DNA of 56,327 nucleotides from an uncultured Craurococcus sp. (GTDB lineage Bacteria; Pseudomonadota; Alphaproteobacteria; Acetobacterales; Acetobacteraceae): NCBI GenBank assembly GCA_902805545.1, contig CADCTD010000090.1, positions 1 to 56,327 of the forward strand, read 5' to 3'. Shown piece by piece: positions 55,837 to 56,327 of this stretch (position 1 is its first letter; each line of letters starts with the position of its first letter). The notes under the pieces were generated by a model. It saw only the letters and a program-made list of their open reading frames with translations, ran no database searches and was not told where the DNA came from. The position numbers and the translations under genes were made by a program.

Positions 55837-56327
55837 ATGCACGTCGCCCGAGACCCGCCGAGCCTGCGCGACACCCTCACCGGGCTAGGACCCGTCGCGC
55901 TGGTGCCGACCATGGGGGCGCTGCATGCCGGGCACCTCTCCCTGCTGGCGGCGGCGCGGCAGGCGGTGGGGCCGGGCGGCGCCGTCGTCGCCTCCATCTT
56001 CGTCAACCCGCTGCAGTTCGGGCCGGGCGAGGATCTCGCCCGCTACCCGCGGCAGGAGGAGGCCGACCTGGCGATGCTGCGCGAGGCCGGCTGCGACCTT
56101 GCCTGGCTGCCAAGCGTCGAGGCGATGTACCCGCCGGGCCGGGCCACCACGATCCATGTCGAGGGTCCGGCCGAGGGCTGGGAAGGCGCGGCGCGGCCCG
56201 GCCATTTCCGCGGCGTCGCCACGGTCTGCGCCAAGCTCTTCCTGCAGACCGGCGCGCAGGTCGCCGCCTTCGGCGAGAAGGACTGGCAGCAGCTCCAGGT
56301 GATCCGGCGGATGGTGAGGGACCTCGA
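55837..56327 (+). CDS. panC: Pantothenate synthetase (3' truncated by window edge)
   Basis: The first 163 residues of the enzyme that joins pantoate and beta-alanine. The nucleotide-binding HIGH-type motif is [14 protein letters not shown], followed by [35 protein letters not shown] and [16 protein letters not shown], all family landmarks. The rest of the gene lies beyond the right edge. Confidence 0.95.
   Translation, partial: MHVARDPPSLRDTLTGLGPVALVPTMGALHAGHLSLLAAARQAVGPGGAVVASIFVNPLQFGPGEDLARYPRQEEADLAMLREAGCDLAWLPSVEAMYPPGRATTIHVEGPAEGWEGAARPGHFRGVATVCAKLFLQTGAQVAAFGEKDWQQLQVIRRMVRDL

Overview
The window is a continuous stretch of bacterial chromosome with very high GC, densely packed genes and many ATGA or TGATG stop/start overlaps. 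Gene content points to an alphaproteobacterium, most likely Acetobacteraceae (Roseomonas-like). Supporting features are the DUF1150-Hsp20 pair, an NDUFA9-like protein, cvpA-purF-SDR, a bdhA-patatin pair, a two-domain KaiC-like ATPase with a hybrid kinase, and an EcfG-type (GGAAC-N17-CGTT) promoter. This placement is inference from gene content and base composition. I see no insertion sequence, prophage, CRISPR array or rRNA. There is one tRNA gene, tRNA-Leu(CAG).

Layout. 1-5.4 kb: the tail of a probable DEAD-box helicase, glutaryl-CoA dehydrogenase, an RNA m5U methyltransferase, a Tat-exported metallo-beta-lactamase-fold hydrolase and a PlsC-like acyltransferase. 5.6-9.5 kb: the RNA-maturation operon miaB-phoH(ybeZ)-ybeY-corC. 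9.5-13.3 kb: a small orphan gene, then a KaiC-like ATPase/hybrid histidine kinase operon behind a stress-type promoter. 13.3-17 kb: nth, gpsA, rlmJ and an FkbM methyltransferase of visibly lower GC. 17-21.2 kb: the minus-strand run radA, cvpA, purF, SDR. 21.3-23.8 kb: a dual-specificity-type phosphatase, a 73-aa orphan, a glutathione S-transferase and a 227-aa protein that resembles class II (edema factor/ExoY) adenylyl cyclases. 23.8-31 kb: gltDB and the NDUFA9-like gene. 31.1-31.9 kb: tRNA-Leu and an RNase D-like exonuclease.

32-36.8 kb: the lipopolysaccharide-export operon lptC-lptA-lptB followed by rpoN and hpf. A near-consensus sigma-54 promoter lies at its head. 36.8-37.7 kb: DUF1150 and Hsp20. 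37.8-42.7 kb: def-fmt-truA on plus converging on dapD-dapE-membrane protein on minus. 42.8-45.3 kb: a PAS/GAF/GGDEF diguanylate cyclase coupled to a DUF2336 protein. 45.3-49.6 kb: the rpmH-rnpA-yidD-yidC-engB-argB run, with a good TTGACG/TATACC promoter. 49.7-53.1 kb: a flavin disulfide oxidoreductase, then bdhA and a patatin-like lipase. 53.1-54.7 kb: an RlmI-like methyltransferase and DUF3293. 54.9 kb to the end: an unrecognised 293-aa protein and the start of panC.

Most of the window is core housekeeping. The parts worth a second look are the compact cyclase-like protein at 23.1-23.8 kb, the KaiC-like/hybrid kinase module with altered catalytic and phosphorylation positions behind a general-stress promoter, the sigma-54-like promoter upstream of the operon that encodes sigma-54, and the unrecognised gene before panC.
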